This document shows, piece after piece, positions 24,075-31,433 of a stretch of DNA of 64,000 nucleotides. The translations under genes and the position numbers were made by a program. Source of the DNA: Candidatus Nanopelagicales bacterium (GTDB taxonomy: Bacteria; Actinomycetota; Actinomycetes; S36-B12; GCA-2699445). The notes beneath the pieces are model-generated. The model was not told the DNA's origin and did no database searches. It was given only the letters and a program-made list of their open reading frames with translations. How positions within the stretch are numbered: position 1 is the first letter of the stretch; each line of letters starts with the position of its first letter. The stretch is from contig JBAOHO010000008.1 of NCBI GenBank assembly GCA_037045355.1, forward strand, positions 248,001-312,000. The letters are read 5' to 3'.

Positions 24075-24701
24075 TCAGGCCGGGATGCCCCCCGGCACGT
24101 CCTCCGGTTCCTCATCCGTGAAGATGCTGTCCAGGCGTTGGGGGATGGGAGGCAATGCCGGGATCGGTGCTGCGATGCGCAACGCGATCTCGGCGGCCCG
24201 CCAGGTGGGTTCGATTCGATTGTCGTCGCCGAACAGGGTCAGAGGTTGCTCTGCGCCGCGATCGAGGTACTCGACCCAAGCGCCGTTGTGATCCAAGTAG
24301 GCGGCCTGGGCGCCGATGAGTTCCGTGTGCCAGGGCAGGAAACTCACCGCTGCCACCTGCTGCCCGGCGCTGCGGATGGAGTCACGGCCATCCGCGGCGG
24401 CGTCCTCCAACTCCTGGATGGCTGCGCGCTTGTCGGGTTCGGCGGCGTCGTCAGGCAGGTCCACTGCCCCGATGTCGTCCTGCGCGACTCGCATCGCGTC
24501 CTCGGACTTCTCGATACGGCTGAGGAGCTGGTTCATCTCCCAGGTCCGCGTGGCCCAGTCACCCATGAGTCCAAGGAATCCCAGGATCATCAAGGTGATT
24601 CCGCCCCAGAACAGGATGCGGGGCCAGACTTTTCGGACCGGCGGATCGGTCGCGACCGGAGGACCGGTGGGAGGCAGCCACTGCTGCGATGGCCCAGTCA
24701 T
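24075..24701 (-). CDS. Single-pass membrane protein with coiled-coil segment
   Basis: 208 residues: a Pro-rich cytoplasmic N-terminus, one membrane helix (about 28-48, ILFWGGITLMILGFLGLMGDW) and a charged helical stretch likely to be coiled coil. A C-terminal domain of unknown type follows. The ATG shares a base with the mrp stop (TGATG), so it is translated with mrp. A homologous small membrane protein gene often follows mrp in actinobacteria, but its role is unknown. Confidence 0.75.
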   Translation of the reverse strand: MTGPSQQWLPPTGPPVATDPPVRKVWPRILFWGGITLMILGFLGLMGDWATRTWEMNQLLSRIEKSEDAMRVAQDDIGAVDLPDDAAEPDKRAAIQELEDAAADGRDSIRSAGQQVAAVSFLPWHTELIGAQAAYLDHNGAWVEYLDRGAEQPLTLFGDDNRIEPTWRAAEIALRIAAPIPALPPIPQRLDSIFTDEEPEDVPGGIPA

Positions 24702-25837
24702 CAGCGACCGGCCGGTGTCACGCCGAGATCGAGCCCGGCCAATCCTCGTTTACGCTCCGCCAGCGACGAGGCCACCGCCACGATCGACTGAGCCGCGGCG
24801 CAATCAGGGTCGGTCGTGACCAGGGGGCGCCCGGTGTCGCCACCTTCGCGCAGGCGCGGATCGAAGGGAATGCGGCCCAACAACGGGACGTCGACTCCGA
24901 GCGCGCGCGTCAGGGTCGCCGCAACGGTGTCTCCACCCCCGCGACCGAACATGTCGATGGCTTCCCCGCAATGGGGGCAGGCGAATCCACTCATGTTCTC
25001 GATGACACCAGCGACCTTCTGCTTGGTCTGCTGGGCGAGCATGCCCGCCCGCACGGCCACCTCCGCTGCAGCCTCTTGTGGCGTGGTGACCACCAGCATC
25101 TCGGCGTTCGGCAGCAACTGCGCCGAGGAGATCGCCACATCTCCGGTACCCGGCGGAAGGTCAAGGAGCAGGACGTCGAGATCGCCCCACCACACGTCGG
25201 TCAGGAACTGTTCTAGTGCCCGGTGCAGCATCGGTCCGCGAAAGGCAACTGGTTCGGCGGAACCACCCGGCTTGAAAGGCAGCATGGAGATCGCTCTCAC
25301 GCCGTTCGCGTCAGGCGGTAGCAGCATGCCGTCGACGACAGTGGGGTTGCGCTCGAGGCCCAACATCCGTGGGACCGAGTGTCCGTAGATGTCCGCGTCC
25401 AGGAGTCCGACGGCCAGACCCCGATCGGCCATAGCCGCCGCCAGGTTGACCGTGACCGACGACTTGCCGACACCGCCCTTGCCCGAAGCCACGGTGTAGA
25501 TCCGGGTCAGGTTTCCGGGGCGGTTGAACACGATGTCGCGTCCCGCGCCGCGCAGCGATTCACGCAGTCGCGTGCGTTGCTCGTCGCTCATCACGTCCAG
25601 TTGGACGGCGACAGAAGCGACATCGGGAACCGTGCTGACGGCGGTGGTCACCCGGTCGATGATCTCCGTTCGCAGGGGGCAACCGGATACGGTCAGCAGC
25701 ACCGTGACATTGACGGATCCGTCATCAGCGATGTCGACCGATCCGACCATTCCCAGGTCCGTGATCGGTCGCCTGATCTCGGGGTCGTGAACAGTCGCCA
25801 ATGCGGCGTCAATCGCGGCACGGTCGGGTTGAGCCAT
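24701..25837 (-). CDS. mrp: Mrp/NBP35-family iron-sulfur cluster carrier ATPase
   Basis: 378 residues. The N-terminal MIP18/DUF59-like domain (about 1-90, IRRPITDLGMVGSVDI, with Cys in SGCPLR) is followed by the P-loop domain with SGKGGVGKSS, DADIYGHS and LLLDLPPGTGD. Near the C-terminus CPHCGEAIDMFG gives the CxxC that holds a bridging Fe-S cluster in dimers. It probably delivers clusters to apo-proteins in the cytosol. A TAGCCT box six bases before the ATG indicates a leaderless mRNA. The order mrp, DUF1003, MgtE-N/CBS matches mycobacteria. Confidence 0.94.
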   Translation of the reverse strand: MAQPDRAAIDAALATVHDPEIRRPITDLGMVGSVDIADDGSVNVTVLLTVSGCPLRTEIIDRVTTAVSTVPDVASVAVQLDVMSDEQRTRLRESLRGAGRDIVFNRPGNLTRIYTVASGKGGVGKSSVTVNLAAAMADRGLAVGLLDADIYGHSVPRMLGLERNPTVVDGMLLPPDANGVRAISMLPFKPGGSAEPVAFRGPMLHRALEQFLTDVWWGDLDVLLLDLPPGTGDVAISSAQLLPNAEMLVVTTPQEAAAEVAVRAGMLAQQTKQKVAGVIENMSGFACPHCGEAIDMFGRGGGDTVAATLTRALGVDVPLLGRIPFDPRLREGGDTGRPLVTTDPDCAAAQSIVAVASSLAERKRGLAGLDLGVTPAGR

Positions 25838-25843
25838 GACGTA

Positions 25844-25849
25844 AGGCTA
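25844..25849 (-). promoter_or_regulatory. Leaderless -10 box of mrp (TAGCCT)
   Basis: TAGCCT on the minus strand ends six bases before the mrp ATG; there is no ribosome site between them. Confidence 0.55.
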
Positions 25850-25895
25850 TGACGAATCACGTATCCGGCAGAATCGGGCGGCTGAGCGCGAACAC

Positions 25896-26429
25896 TCAGC
25901 TGTCCTTCTTTCCCTTTCGCCTTTCCCGCAGGATCTGCTCGATCTCCTCGGTGATGTCGCGCAGCTCTCCGCGGATGTAGTCGCGAGTGGCGACCTCACC
26001 GAGCGCGATCCGAAGAGCGGCCACCTCTCGCATCAGGTACTCCGTGTCCGCGATGAGGCGATCGTCCCGCTCCCGATCCTCCCGGTACTGCACCCGGTCG
26101 CGGTCGTCCTGCCGGTTCTGGGCCAGCAGGATCAAGGGGGCCGCATACGACGCCTGGAGTGACAACAACAGCGTCAAGAAGATGAAGGGGAACGGGTCGA
26201 CCTCCCACAACCCCGACCAAGCGCCATAGATGTTGAAGGCGATCCAGGCCACGATCAGAACGGTCATCCAGGCGATGAACTTCCAGGACCCGATGTATCG
26301 CGCCACTCTCTCACTCAATCGCCCGAACCGTTCCGGGTCGTATTGCGGGCGCAGGCTGCGACCGCGCTCGAACGGTTCATCGAGCGCGGGACCACTCGAG
26401 CGCTTCGGCCCACGGGGACGGTCAGCCAT
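25896..26429 (-). CDS. DUF1003 membrane protein
   Basis: 177 residues with two membrane helices (WKFIAWMTVLIVAWIAFNIY and FIFLTLLLSLQASYAAPLILL), followed by QNRQDDRDRVQYREDRERDDR and a long charged, probably coiled-coil, cytosolic tail. These are the DUF1003 hallmarks. Function is unknown. It overlaps the MgtE-N/CBS gene by eight bases and is probably co-transcribed with it. Confidence 0.9.
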   Translation of the reverse strand: MADRPRGPKRSSGPALDEPFERGRSLRPQYDPERFGRLSERVARYIGSWKFIAWMTVLIVAWIAFNIYGAWSGLWEVDPFPFIFLTLLLSLQASYAAPLILLAQNRQDDRDRVQYREDRERDDRLIADTEYLMREVAALRIALGEVATRDYIRGELRDITEEIEQILRERRKGKKDS

Positions 26430-27690
26430 TCAGATCACCTGCCAGGTCCGACTCCTCAGGCAGTTCGCGCCAATCCTCAGGGAGCATGTGGTCCAGCAGG
26501 TCGTCGACCGTCACCGCCCCGAGCAGGTGATCGGTCTCGTCCACGACCGGGACCGCGACGAGGTTATAGATGGCGAAGTAGCGAGCAACCTGTCCCAGGG
26601 GTGTTGCGGGGCCAATCGCCTCCAGTTCCTGGTCGACCACCTCGACAACCAACGTCGAAGGAGGCTCGCGCAGCAGAACCTGGAAGTGCGCTGCACCGAT
26701 GAAGCGGCCGGTCGGGCTCTCCAGTGGGGGGCGGGTGATGTAGACCTGCGATGCCAGCGCCGGCGACAGGTCACTGGCACGCACGTAGGCCAGAGCGTCG
26801 GCGATCGTCGCGTCGGGGCCTAGGATCACGGGCTCAGTCGTCATCATGCCGCCCGCCGTGGACTCCTCGTATGTCAACAGTCGACGGATGTCCTCGGCGT
26901 CATCGGGTTCCATGCGTTGCAGTAGCAGCGCCGCGAGCTGCGGGTCGAGTTCGCTGACCAAGTCGGTGGCGTCGTCGGGTTCCATCTCTTCGAGAACGTC
27001 CGCTGCCCGCTCGAGATCGAGCGCGGAGAGGATCTCGACCTGATCGTCTTCGGGCAACTCCTCCAGTACTTCGGCCAGCCGACTGTCATCCATCCAGGAT
27101 GCGATCTGGTCGCGACGCTGCGGCTCCAGCTCCTGCAGCATCTGGGCGATGTCGGCGGGACGCATGCTCTCGATGCTCTGCAGCACCTCGTCGGCCGCCT
27201 GGTCGGAACCCGCATCGCTGAGCCGCTGGACGTAGTCCCAGGGCACCACGAACGTCTCGCCCTTGCGCCGGAATCCGCCCCCGCCTCGCTTGACGTAAAG
27301 GCGGGTCACATCCCAGTCGCGGGTGCGGGTCTGCTCGATCGCGACATCCTTGATCGCCACGACAGACGAGTCCTCGACGAGCGTGACGGAGCGATCCAGC
27401 AATTCCCCGATGACCAGCGTCTCGGCCGGACGCTTCTCGAACCGTCGCAGGTTGACCAGCCCGCTGACCACCACATGCTTGGCGTCGAAAGATCGCACCC
27501 GTCCGATGGGCAGGAAGATGCGGCGCCGCGGAGGCACTTCGACCAGCAGGCCGAGCACCCGCGGAGGCTTGTCCCCCGTGAGCAACGACACCACGAAGTC
27601 ACGCACCTTGCCGACCTGATCGCCGTTGGGATCGAACACGGGGACACCTGCCAGCCGTGCCACGAAGATTCGTGTCGCCGATCCACTCAC
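26422..27690 (-). CDS. Soluble MgtE-N and CBS domain protein with PRC-barrel
   Basis: 422 residues without membrane helices. The N-terminal PRC-barrel-like region (FDPNGDQVGKVRDFVV) leads to an MgtE N-terminal helical-repeat domain (RPADIAQMLQELEP, EILSALDLERAADVLEEMEPDDATDLVSELD). A CBS pair follows (TTEPVILGPDATIADALAYVRAS, AIYNLVAVPVVDETDHLLGAVTVDDLLD). It resembles the cytosolic gating half of MgtE magnesium channels without the pore, so it is probably a Mg2+ or nucleotide sensor rather than a transporter. The partner could be DUF1003. The GTG at 27690 follows a TAAGGT box by seven bases. Confidence 0.9.
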   Translation of the reverse strand: MSGSATRIFVARLAGVPVFDPNGDQVGKVRDFVVSLLTGDKPPRVLGLLVEVPPRRRIFLPIGRVRSFDAKHVVVSGLVNLRRFEKRPAETLVIGELLDRSVTLVEDSSVVAIKDVAIEQTRTRDWDVTRLYVKRGGGGFRRKGETFVVPWDYVQRLSDAGSDQAADEVLQSIESMRPADIAQMLQELEPQRRDQIASWMDDSRLAEVLEELPEDDQVEILSALDLERAADVLEEMEPDDATDLVSELDPQLAALLLQRMEPDDAEDIRRLLTYEESTAGGMMTTEPVILGPDATIADALAYVRASDLSPALASQVYITRPPLESPTGRFIGAAHFQVLLREPPSTLVVEVVDQELEAIGPATPLGQVARYFAIYNLVAVPVVDETDHLLGAVTVDDLLDHMLPEDWRELPEESDLAGDLNG

Positions 27691-27697
27691 AGTGCGA

Positions 27698-27703
27698 ACC
27701 TTA
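27698..27703 (-). promoter_or_regulatory. Leaderless -10 box (TAAGGT) of the MgtE-N/CBS operon
   Basis: TAAGGT ends seven bases before the GTG at 27690 with no Shine-Dalgarno. Confidence 0.5.
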
Positions 27704-27800
27704 GCCGTGATCCATTGCTCGTTCGGCTAGTGCGTCGGCACCAGTGAGGCGCCCGGGCGATGTCCGCCGATCTTGCACCATCCGTCCACCACGGTGTCCG

Positions 27801-27890
27801 CGATCCCCTCGCCATCCCTTTGCTCTCCCCACACCATCCCCACACCATCCCCTCGCCATCCCCTCACCATCCCCTCCTCACCATCCCCGA
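27801..27890. repeat. Pyrimidine-rich low-complexity repeat (CCATCCCCT-type units)
   Basis: About eight irregular copies of a 9-11 base unit CCATCCCC(T)(C/A)(G/A)C fill the gap before the EamA gene. The strand asymmetry is extreme (almost no G on the plus strand). No gene is present. Confidence 0.8.
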
Positions 27891-27899
27891 CCATGAGGT

Positions 27900-28811
27900 G
27901 TGACCCAGTCCGATCTGCGCCTTCCGGGACCGCGCGACACCATGGTGCTTACGGTGGCGGTGCTGGCGATCTCCGCATCCGCCCCGATGATCGTGGCGAT
28001 CACTGCGCCGGCGCTGGCCATCGCGTTCTGGCGCAGCTTCCTCGGCGGTCTGATGACTGCGCCTTTCGTCCTGGTCGGTGGGGTGGAGCGGCTCCGGTCG
28101 GTGCCCGCTCGGCAATGGCAGCAAGCGGCGCTGTCCGGTGTGTTGTTGGCGGCGCATTTCGCGACGTGGGTGCCTTCGCTACGTTTCACATCAGTCGCCT
28201 CCTCTACTGCGCTCGTTGCGACCCAGCCGGTCTGGGCGGCGCTGATCGCGAGGTTCCGCGGAGTGCGGATTGCACGCGGAACCTGGGTGGGCATTGCGGT
28301 GGCGCTGGTCGGTGTCGTCGTTCTCACAGGTATCGACTTCTCGTTGGATCCCCGGTCCCTCGTGGGGGATGCATTGGCGCTGGTCGGTGCCATCCTGGCG
28401 GCGGCCTACGTCACAGTCGGCGAGTCGGCCCGGCAGTCGATGAGCACCGCCGATTACACCGGGGTGGCGTATCTGGTGTCAGCTGCAGCGCTGATCCCGC
28501 TATGCCTGGGATTCGGGTCTTCGCTGGTCGGCTATCCGACCAGCGATTGGGTGCTGATCGTCGCCCTCACCGTCGTCGCCCAGCTGCTGGGACACACCCT
28601 GGTCAGCTTCGTATTGCGCCGCGCCTCCGCGACAGTGGTGAGCCTCGCCATCTTGTTCGAGATGCCTGGAGCGGTGGTGTTGGCTGCCCTGTTCCTGAGC
28701 CAAGTTCCTCCCGTGCAAGTGCTGCCGGCGCTGGTTCTTCTGGGTGCGGGACTCGTGCTCGTCATCCGTTCGACCCGCGCTGCCCAGCCGGTGGAATCGC
28801 CGCCGGTCTGA
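27900..28811 (+). CDS. EamA/DMT-superfamily exporter
   Basis: 303 residues with about ten membrane helices in two EamA repeats. Typical features are AFWRSFLGGL near helix 2, LRFTSVASSTALVATQPVWAALIA in the first repeat and LVSFVLRRASATVVSLAILFEMPGAVVLAALFL in the second. The family exports metabolites such as amino acids or nucleosides; the substrate is not predictable. The GTG start is preceded by GAGG only a base away, so the start is moderately certain. Confidence 0.88.
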   Translation: MTQSDLRLPGPRDTMVLTVAVLAISASAPMIVAITAPALAIAFWRSFLGGLMTAPFVLVGGVERLRSVPARQWQQAALSGVLLAAHFATWVPSLRFTSVASSTALVATQPVWAALIARFRGVRIARGTWVGIAVALVGVVVLTGIDFSLDPRSLVGDALALVGAILAAAYVTVGESARQSMSTADYTGVAYLVSAAALIPLCLGFGSSLVGYPTSDWVLIVALTVVAQLLGHTLVSFVLRRASATVVSLAILFEMPGAVVLAALFLSQVPPVQVLPALVLLGAGLVLVIRSTRAAQPVESPPV

Positions 28812-29020
28812 TTCCCGTCTTGCGTGACCCACCGCGGCCCTCCTCCGCGACGGGGGCGGCAGGCCGGGTGTCGGGGCCGGTTTCTTGGTCGATGCCTTGG
28901 TCGGTTCCCGGTAGGTGGGTGGCCGACACCACAGAGGCGCCCACCCCGTGGCGCGCGGCCGGCGCAGCCCGGTTACCGTGGCTATGGTCAATCTCTGGCC
29001 GACCGCCACTGTCTGGCCGA

Positions 29021-29082
29021 ATGATCCGCTCCCAACCGAACATGATCCGCTCCCAACCGAACATGATCCGCTCCCAACCGAA
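29021..29082. repeat. 21-bp tandem repeat, three units, upstream of the CoA-ester lyase gene
   Basis: Three copies of (C)ATGATCCGCTCCCAACC-type 21-base units directly precede the ribosome site of the next gene. They are in frame with it (reading DPLPTEH) but lie outside the conserved protein, so they are probably leader DNA. Confidence 0.9.
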
Positions 29083-29094
29083 AAGGTGTCCGCG

Positions 29095-30066
29095 ATGACC
29101 GACCAGACCACCCGCTCGCTGCGCTCCCGCCGTTCGAATCTGGCTGTGCCGGGTTCGAGTCCCAAGATGTTGGACAAGGCCAAGGGGCTGCCCGCCGACC
29201 AGGTCTTCATGGACATCGAGGACGCCGTGGCCCCGATCGCCAAGCCCGAGGCGCGCAAGAACATCGTCGCGGCGCTGAACGAAGGTGGCTACGAGGACAA
29301 GGTTCGGGTGGTCCGGGTCAACGACTGGACCACGCAATGGACCTACGCCGATGTCGTCGAAGTGGTCGAAGGAGCCGGTCAGAATCTCGACTGCATCATG
29401 CTGCCGAAGGTCCAGACCCCTGAGCAGATCGTGGCGCTCGACCTGCTGCTCACGCAGATCGAGAAGTCGATGGGCTTCGAGGTCGGGCGCATCGGCATCG
29501 AGGCGCAGATCGAGAACGCGCTCGGGCTGATCAACGTCGACGGCATCGCCACGGCGAGCCCGCGCGTCGAGACGATCATCTTCGGGCCCGCGGACTTCAT
29601 GGCGAGCATCAACATGAAGTCGCTGGTCGTCGGGGAACAGCCTCCGGGTTATGACGTCGGCGATGCTTACCACCACATCCTCATGAGCATCCTCATGGCG
29701 GCCCGCGCCCATGACAAGCAGGCGATCGACGGTCCCTACCTGCAGATCAAGGACATCGAGGGCTACAAGCGGGTGGCCGGGCGCAGCGCCGCGCTGGGCT
29801 TCGACGGCAAGTGGGTGCTGCATCCCGGTCAGGTCGAGGCGGCCAACGAGGTCTACTCGCCCCGGCAGGAGGACTACGACCACGCCGAGCTGATCCTGGA
29901 CGCTTATGAGTACTACACCTCAGCCGAAGGGGGTGCGAAGGGCGCCGTCATGCTCGGTGACGAGATGATCGACGAGGCGTCGCGCAAGATGGCATTGGTC
30001 ATCTCGGCGAAGGGTCGCGCGGCAGGCATGCAGCGCACCAAGACGTTCACACCACCTGAGGCGTGA
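29095..30066 (+). CDS. HpcH/HpaI-family CoA ester lyase (malyl-CoA or citryl-CoA lyase type)
   Basis: 323-residue TIM-barrel enzyme. RSNLAVPGSSPKMLDKAKGLPADQVFMDIEDAVAP carries the Mg-binding DIEDAV, followed by RVVRVND, CIMLPKVQ, GIEAQIENALGL with a metal-binding Glu, and IIFGPADFMAS. This places it among citrate lyase beta, L-malyl-CoA and beta-methylmalyl-CoA lyases or thioesterases. The internal length and GKWVLHPGQVEAANE fit the malyl-CoA lyase side. ATG 29095 follows AAAAGG. Longer in-frame starts would include the upstream 21-bp repeats and are unlikely. Confidence 0.88.
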   Translation: MTDQTTRSLRSRRSNLAVPGSSPKMLDKAKGLPADQVFMDIEDAVAPIAKPEARKNIVAALNEGGYEDKVRVVRVNDWTTQWTYADVVEVVEGAGQNLDCIMLPKVQTPEQIVALDLLLTQIEKSMGFEVGRIGIEAQIENALGLINVDGIATASPRVETIIFGPADFMASINMKSLVVGEQPPGYDVGDAYHHILMSILMAARAHDKQAIDGPYLQIKDIEGYKRVAGRSAALGFDGKWVLHPGQVEAANEVYSPRQEDYDHAELILDAYEYYTSAEGGAKGAVMLGDEMIDEASRKMALVISAKGRAAGMQRTKTFTPPEA

Positions 30067-30089
30067 CCGAAGACACACCGGACAGACAC

Positions 30090-30118
30090 TTGGCGTTTAC
30101 CTCTTGTTCATCTAAGGT
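30090..30118 (+). promoter_or_regulatory. Promoter with -35 and -10 boxes (TTGGCG-N17-TAAGGT)
   Basis: TTGGCG at 30090-30095 and TAAGGT at 30113-30118 are separated by 17 bases, the best two-box promoter in the window. Transcription would start near 30125 and reach the small gene at 30154 with a leader that contains GGAGG. Confidence 0.5.
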
Positions 30119-30153
30119 GGGGGACTTGTTAACCTGCGAACGGAGGGTTCACC

Positions 30154-30312
30154 GTGAACCGCAACAGGCTCCAAGTGGCCTCGGGCCGCAATCCCTGGTC
30201 GTACTGGGCTTACGAGTTCCTCGACACCGACGCCAATCACCGGCCTCGGCCGCAGTGGCTGCGCCGACTACTCCCCACGCCCGGCAGGCATTCGGAGCAC
30301 ACGACCGCGTGA
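30154..30312 (+). CDS. 52-residue basic protein, unknown
   Basis: A short frame with GTG start, GGAGG seven bases upstream and a good promoter before it. The codons are GC-rich at third positions, as in real genes here. The product is basic and Trp/Arg-rich with NPWSYWAYEFLDTDANHRP in the middle and QWLRRLLP near the end. There is no signal peptide or membrane helix. It ends 17 bases before the SRAP gene. I do not recognise the family. Confidence 0.6.
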   Translation: MNRNRLQVASGRNPWSYWAYEFLDTDANHRPRPQWLRRLLPTPGRHSEHTTA

Positions 30313-30329
30313 CGTCGGCGGCCTGACCC

Positions 30330-31085
30330 ATGTGTGGTCGGTACGCAGCCAGTCGGGACACCGCGACGTTGATCGAGGAGTTCCACGTCCAGCGGCCGCC
30401 TGAACACGACCTGGCCGCCGACTACAACGTCGCTCCCACCAAGGAGGTCTACGCCGTCGTCGATCGGGAATCGACTCGTGACGCCCAGCGGATGCGCGAA
30501 CTGGCGATAGTGCGCTGGGGCTTGGTGCCCAGTTGGGCGAAGGATCCCCGCATCGGTTCCCGGATGATCAACGCCCGTGTGGAGACCCTCACCGAAAAGC
30601 CCGCCTACCGGCGGGCAGTCTCTCGCCGGCGGTGCCTGCTGCCCGCTGACGGCTACTACGAGTGGTACCAGTCGCCCGACCCACAGGCAGTGATAGGCAA
30701 GAGCGGTAAGCCACTCAAGCAGCCATTCTTCATCCATCCCACTGACGGATCAGCGCTGGCGCTGGCCGGGCTGTACGAGTTCTGGAAGGACCCGCAGGCG
30801 GCTGCTGATGATCCCGGCGCCTGGCTGTGGACGGTCACCGTAATCACGACATCGGCTCCCGATGATCTCGGTCGGATTCACGATCGCATGCCCATGTGTG
30901 TGCAACCCGATCAGTGGGACCCCTGGCTCGACCCGGAGGCCACCGACGGAGCTGCCGCGGTTGCCTTGCTCACTCCTGCGGCGCCCGGCTGGCTGCGGGC
31001 GGACCCCGTCAGCACCGAGGTCAACAACGTGCGCAACAACGGACCCGAACTGATCGTGCCGCTGAAGGCGGAAGAATCCAGTTGA
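30330..31085 (+). CDS. SRAP/YedK-family abasic-site DNA-protein crosslinker
   Basis: 251 residues. The protein begins MCGRYAAS, and Cys2 becomes the N-terminal residue that forms a thiazolidine bond with abasic sites in single-stranded DNA. Other conserved elements are NVAPTKEVYAV, WGLVPSWAKDP, MINARVETL, RCLLPADGYYEW and the late His in RIHDRMP. It shields replication-blocking lesions. Length is typical. It lies between the 52-residue gene and RNHCP. Confidence 0.93.
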   Translation: MCGRYAASRDTATLIEEFHVQRPPEHDLAADYNVAPTKEVYAVVDRESTRDAQRMRELAIVRWGLVPSWAKDPRIGSRMINARVETLTEKPAYRRAVSRRRCLLPADGYYEWYQSPDPQAVIGKSGKPLKQPFFIHPTDGSALALAGLYEFWKDPQAAADDPGAWLWTVTVITTSAPDDLGRIHDRMPMCVQPDQWDPWLDPEATDGAAAVALLTPAAPGWLRADPVSTEVNNVRNNGPELIVPLKAEESS

Positions 31086-31114
31086 GGCCCACGTGAGGGG
31101 ATCCGGAGGCGCAC

Positions 31115-31432
31115 ATGGCTGACGCCCGCTTCACCCGCCGCATCGAGGACTTCGACTGCGGTCACTGCGGCGCCCACGTCTCGGGCGACGGCTACACGAA
31201 CCACTGCCCCCGCTGTCTGTGGTCCCGCCACGTCGACGTCAATCCCGGGGACCGGGCCGCGGAGTGCGGCGGGCTGATGGAACCGGTGGCGGCCGGTATC
31301 AAGCAGGATCGGTGGTTCATCTCGCACCGCTGCGTTGTCTGTAGGTTCGTACGTCCCAATCGCAGCGATGCGCGTGACAACGCCGATGCCCTGCGATCCC
31401 TGTGGGGGCGCCCCATCCCGGATCCCAGCTGA
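31115..31432 (+). CDS. RNHCP domain protein
   Basis: 105 residues with DFDCGHCGAHV, the eponymous RNHCP-like TNHCPRCLWSRHVD, and HRCVVCRFVRPNRS. The pairs of CxxC motifs suggest a zinc-ribbon. The family is widespread in Gram-positive bacteria without known function. The ATG is preceded by GGAGG. It converges with the ABC exporter cassette, two bases apart. Confidence 0.9.
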   Translation: MADARFTRRIEDFDCGHCGAHVSGDGYTNHCPRCLWSRHVDVNPGDRAAECGGLMEPVAAGIKQDRWFISHRCVVCRFVRPNRSDARDNADALRSLWGRPIPDPS

Positions 31433-31433
31433 G

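Noticed and set aside
27801..29082. Possible CRISPR-like arrays at 27801-27890 and 29021-29082
   Set aside because: The units are 9-21 bp and directly adjacent, with no spacers of uniform size and no cas genes nearby. They are simple tandem repeats.
28984..29094. Longer start for the CoA-ester lyase including the 21-bp repeats
   Set aside because: The extension (DPLPTEH repeats) is not part of the enzyme family and the best ribosome site precedes ATG 29095.
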